Positions 5,957-8,134 of a stretch of DNA of 8,134 nucleotides are shown piece after piece. The translations under genes were made by a program, and so were the position numbers. Source of the DNA: UBA8290 sp964230965 (lineage in GTDB: Bacteria > Bacillota_I > Bacilli_A > Acholeplasmatales > Acholeplasmataceae); the NCBI GenBank assembly GCA_964230965.1, contig CAXRJA010000054.1, positions 1 to 8,134 of the forward strand, written 5' to 3'. The first letter of the stretch is position 1. Each line of letters opens with the position of its first letter. The notes beneath the pieces were generated by a model, which had not been told where the DNA came from, ran no database searches, and was given only the letters and a program-made list of their open reading frames with translations.

Positions 5957-6670
5957 ATGTATAATCGTATCATAATTAAACTCAGTGGTGAGGCACTCAA
6001 AGGGGATGGAATCTATGGTATTCATCCTTTGACAGTTAAAAAGATCGCAACCGAAATAAAAGACATTCACGCATTAGGTGTAGATGTTGGAATTGTTGTC
6101 GGTGGTGGTAATTTATGGCGCGGTAAAACAGGTGAAGAACTCGGAATGGATCGTGCGCAAGCAGATTATATGGGTATGTTAGGGACAGTTATGAATAGTT
6201 TGGCACTACAAGATGCTCTTGAAAGCATTGAAGTTCCATCGAGAGTCATGACCGTATTACCAATATCAACGGTAGCAGAGCCTTACATCAGAAGACGTGC
6301 GATGCGTCATTTTGAAAAGAACCGCGTATTAATATTTGCTGGAGGTACTGGCACACCATATTTTTCAACAGATACAGCTGCTGCATTAAGAGCAGCAGAA
6401 TTAGATGCTAAAATCATACTCATGGCAAAAAATGGTGTCGACGGTGTCTATGATAAAGATCCTAAGAAACATCAAGATGCAACCATGTATGATGCGCTTA
6501 CCCAAGAAGATATTCTTGTGAAAAAACTCGGAGTTATGGATCAGACTGCAGCATCCATGTGTCATGAAAATAAAATCGATGTCATTGTATTTAATCTAAA
6601 TACATCTGGCAATATGAAAAAAGCAGTACTAGAAGAACCTATTGGTACCAAAGTATCATGGGAGGGTTAA
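5957..6670 (+). CDS. pyrH: UMP kinase
   Basis: This is a hexameric cytoplasmic kinase of the amino-acid kinase fold that phosphorylates UMP to UDP with ATP, at the start of pyrimidine nucleotide supply. Visible motifs are 'IIIKLSGEALKG' (5-16, phosphate binding), 'GIVVGGGNLWRG' (45-56), 'DRAQADYMGMLGTVMNSLAL' (65-84, the UMP-contacting helix region), 'FAGGTGTPYFSTDTAAALRA' (127-146), and 'MAKNGVDGVYDKDP' (156-169) for the nucleotide site. Its 237 residues match the family. The ATG is preceded by GAGGTGA at 5947-5953. Its last codons contain the Shine-Dalgarno sequence for frr, and only one base separates the two genes, so translation is probably coupled. The order tsf-pyrH-frr is a widely conserved bacterial arrangement. 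Confidence 0.97.
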   Translation: MYNRIIIKLSGEALKGDGIYGIHPLTVKKIATEIKDIHALGVDVGIVVGGGNLWRGKTGEELGMDRAQADYMGMLGTVMNSLALQDALESIEVPSRVMTVLPISTVAEPYIRRRAMRHFEKNRVLIFAGGTGTPYFSTDTAAALRAAELDAKIILMAKNGVDGVYDKDPKKHQDATMYDALTQEDILVKKLGVMDQTAASMCHENKIDVIVFNLNTSGNMKKAVLEEPIGTKVSWEG

Positions 6671-6671
6671 T

Positions 6672-7226
6672 ATGAATGATCAAGCAGACATTATATTATT
6701 AGAAGCTGAAGAAAAAATGAATAAAGCATGTGATATCTTATCGCATGAACTTACGCACATTAGAACAGGACGTGCAAATCCAGGTTTACTTGATGAGATT
6801 ACAATATCTTACTATGGAACAGATACCCCACTGAATCAAATTGGAAGTATAAGTGTTGTTGAAGGTAACCAACTATACATTAAACCTTATGATAAATCAT
6901 TATTAAAAGACATCGAACAAGCGATTCATGCATCAACACTTGGTCTTAATCCAATCAATGATGGTACAGGAATTCGTTTGATTTTACCGCAACCAACGGA
7001 GCAACGTAGAAAAGAACTTGTGAAAGATGTAGAAAAACATGGAGAGCGTGCAAAAGTTGCTGTTAGAAATATAAGACGAGACGCTAATGATCACATCAAA
7101 AAATTAGGACTTACCGAAGATGATGAAAAAGGGTATATAGAAGATGTTCAAACACTCACAAATACATATGTTGATAAAGTGGATGCCCTCATTAAAGAAA
7201 AATCATCTGAATTACTTAAAATATAA
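6672..7226 (+). CDS. frr: Ribosome recycling factor
   Basis: RRF splits the post-termination ribosome together with EF-G. The start is set at ATG 6672, giving 184 residues, very near the family's usual 185. The GGGAGGG at 6660-6666 is well spaced for it, while an upstream in-frame ATG at 6642 lies inside pyrH, lacks a good ribosome site and adds residues the family does not have. Domain I helices are the N-terminal 'EAEEKMNKACDILSHEL' and the C-terminal half with 'RKELVKDVEKHGERAKVAVRN' in part. The conserved 'IRTGRANPGLLD' and the domain II beta segment 'YYGTDTPLNQIGSISVVEGN' are present. The C-terminus 'YVDKVDALIKEKSSELL' is typical. It closes the rpsB unit; a hairpin terminator begins in its stop codon. 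Confidence 0.97.
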   Translation: MNDQADIILLEAEEKMNKACDILSHELTHIRTGRANPGLLDEITISYYGTDTPLNQIGSISVVEGNQLYIKPYDKSLLKDIEQAIHASTLGLNPINDGTGIRLILPQPTEQRRKELVKDVEKHGERAKVAVRNIRRDANDHIKKLGLTEDDEKGYIEDVQTLTNTYVDKVDALIKEKSSELLKI

Positions 7227-7245
7227 GGCGTAAGCCTTTTATTTT
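7225..7245 (+). terminator. Intrinsic terminator after frr
   Basis: A short 5-bp stem, AAGGC (7225-7229) with GCCTT (7234-7238), closes a GTAA loop (GNRA type, stabilising in RNA) and runs into TTTTATTTT. As after rpsB, the stem begins inside the TAA stop codon. The stem is short, so leakage into uppS is likely. A new promoter element follows, which supports a transcription boundary here. Confidence 0.68.
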
Positions 7246-7248
7246 CTA

Positions 7249-7277
7249 TGAAATAATCATATATTTTCATGTATAAT
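7249..7277 (+). promoter_or_regulatory. Possible promoter for uppS-cdsA
   Basis: TATAAT at 7272-7277 is an exact -10 consensus in a 67-nt gap after a terminator. A -35 at 17-nt spacing would be TGAAAT (7249-7254), which is weak. Transcription would start near 7284, leaving only about 10 nt before the ATG and placing the GGGAG ribosome site (7284-7288) at the very 5' end. The region is so AT-rich that a chance match is possible. Confidence 0.42.
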
Positions 7278-7293
7278 AATTGTGGGAGCATAG

Positions 7294-7956
7294 ATGAAAT
7301 CAAGCACCGTGCCATCACATGTCGCCATCATTTTAGATGGTAATGGAAGATGGGCTAGTAAAAGAGGCCTGCCACGTTCTCAAGGACATTATCAAGGTGG
7401 ACAAAACTTATTTACAATTACAAAAGAAATTAGAAAACTGGGAGTGAAAAAACTCACAGTTTTTGCATTTAGTACTGAAAATTGGAAACGTCCAAAAGAA
7501 GAAGTTGACTACTTAATGACCAAATCGATTGAAATTTTTGAATCAAGAAAAGAAGAACTTGATCATAAAGTACATTTTATTGGTAGAAGAGATCGTTTAC
7601 CACAAGGTATGTTGGATTTCATTGCTACCATAGAGAAACAATCAGAAGCATTTGATGATGGATTTGAACTATATATCGCCATTGATTATGGTGGTATTGA
7701 AGAGTTAATTCAAGTTGCACAAAGAAAAGATGTTAAAGATGAAACAACATTCAAAAAAGCACTTATGCAACCCCACGATGTGGACTTGCTCATTCGTACA
7801 GGTGGAGAAATAAGAATTTCTAATTTCTTGCTAGCGCAAAGTGCGTATGCAGAATTTTATTTTACAAAGACAAATTGGCCTGCGTTTACTAAACGTGAAT
7901 TACATAAAGCGATGAAACAATATGAAAAAAGACAACGTCGATTTGGTGGTCTATGA
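7294..7956 (+). CDS. uppS: Isoprenyl transferase (undecaprenyl-diphosphate synthase type), compact
   Basis: This cis-prenyltransferase condenses isopentenyl diphosphate onto farnesyl diphosphate to make long polyprenyl diphosphate, the carrier lipid for surface glycans. Signatures: 'VAIILDGNGRWA' (10-21, Asp15 catalytic, Asn17/Arg19/Trp20), 'GHYQGG' (31-36, His32), 'FAFSTENWKRP' (58-68), and 'DLLIRTGGEIRISNFLL' (164-180) with Glu187 in 'YAEFYF'. At 220 residues it is shorter than most members (about 240-260). The loss lies between about residues 140 and 163, before the IRTxGE motif. The common 'YGGR(D/W)(E/D)' is here YGGIEE (132-137), so the usual Arg is Ile. Catalytic positions appear intact; chain length of the product cannot be deduced. 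Start: ATG with GGGAG six nt upstream. The TGA stop overlaps cdsA as ATGA. Confidence 0.93.
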   Translation: MKSSTVPSHVAIILDGNGRWASKRGLPRSQGHYQGGQNLFTITKEIRKLGVKKLTVFAFSTENWKRPKEEVDYLMTKSIEIFESRKEELDHKVHFIGRRDRLPQGMLDFIATIEKQSEAFDDGFELYIAIDYGGIEELIQVAQRKDVKDETTFKKALMQPHDVDLLIRTGGEIRISNFLLAQSAYAEFYFTKTNWPAFTKRELHKAMKQYEKRQRRFGGL

Positions 7957-8134
7957 AACAAAAAAGACTTATCACTGGCATATTATTGATCTCAATCATC
8001 GTACCAATTATTAGCATGCCATCCTTGGTGAATGTATTTGAATTCATCATGGCATGTTTTGTCATTGGGGCATCGATTGAGTTTTTAAATATGTTTGAAA
8101 AAGAAGTGCCTTTATCAAAAAGATTTAGGACACT
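7953..8134 (+). CDS. cdsA: Phosphatidate cytidylyltransferase, N-terminal part (3' truncated by window edge)
   Basis: CdsA makes CDP-diacylglycerol from phosphatidate and CTP for phospholipid synthesis at the membrane. Only 60 codons are visible. They begin 'MKQKRLITGILLISIIVPII', which matches the basic cap plus first membrane helix of CdsA. A second hydrophobic stretch, 'VFEFIMACFVIGASIEFLNMF', is in part at about residues 29-49. The catalytic signature lies beyond the window, so the call rests on this N-terminus plus the very conserved uppS-cdsA order. The ATG overlaps the uppS stop (ATGA), which implies coupled translation; a separate strong ribosome site is not obvious, though AGAC/GGTGG sequences lie upstream. 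Confidence 0.82.
   Translation, partial: MKQKRLITGILLISIIVPIISMPSLVNVFEFIMACFVIGASIEFLNMFEKEVPLSKRFRT

Noticed and set aside
5469..6070. Minus-strand open frames inside tsf and across the tsf-pyrH junction
   Set aside because: They are short, antisense to strongly conserved genes, and lack motifs or convincing ribosome sites.
6642..6671. Upstream in-frame ATG at 6642 as the frr start
   Set aside because: It lies inside pyrH, adds ten residues not seen in the family, and the strong GGGAGGG site serves the ATG at 6672.
1..8134. Mycoplasma code (TGA = Trp)
   Set aside because: TGA serves as the stop at the correct family C-terminus of trmFO, xerC and uppS, and tryptophans are TGG.

Overview
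The window reads as part of a low-GC, AT-rich bacterial chromosome from the Firmicutes/Mollicutes side of the tree. It looks most like an Acholeplasma-type organism, although this is inferred from gene style and order and no rRNA marker is present. The genetic code is standard: three genes (trmFO, xerC-like, uppS) end in TGA, and tryptophans are encoded by TGG. All real genes lie on the + strand. There is no tRNA, rRNA, CRISPR array or insertion sequence.

Region 1 (1-3834) is a tightly packed transcription unit already in progress at the left edge. It holds the C-terminal part of folC (folylpolyglutamate synthase), a FolT-like ECF transporter S component, trmFO (folate- and FAD-dependent uracil-54 methyltransferase), a XerC/CodV-type tyrosine recombinase and dut (dUTPase). 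Junctions are a 9-nt gap followed by overlaps of 11, 8 and 4 nt, so translation is probably coupled. Three of the first genes share folate: one imports it, one polyglutamylates it, and one uses methylene-THF.

Region 2 (3835-4014) is the only sizeable gap. It carries an imperfect palindrome, a good extended -10 promoter and a roughly 110-nt leader that can fold in two competing ways upstream of rpsB. This is a candidate autoregulatory S2 leader.

Region 3 (4015-7240) is the conserved block rpsB-tsf-pyrH-frr. A terminator-like hairpin follows rpsB and another follows frr, and both stems begin inside the stop codon. S2 carries an unusual C-terminal extension of about 100 residues: a Lys/Glu/Pro/Ala-rich repeat linker followed by a small Rho-N/SAP/HeH-like helical domain.

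Region 4 (7241-8134) holds a second likely promoter, then uppS and the start of cdsA, which runs off the right edge.

The order trmFO - codV/xerC - ... - rpsB - tsf - pyrH - frr - uppS - cdsA matches Bacillus subtilis, except that clpQ, clpY, codY and the motility genes that lie between in Bacillus are missing, and dut sits at the junction. No wholly new system is apparent. The most interesting items are the S2 extension, the rpsB leader RNA and the enlarged FolT.
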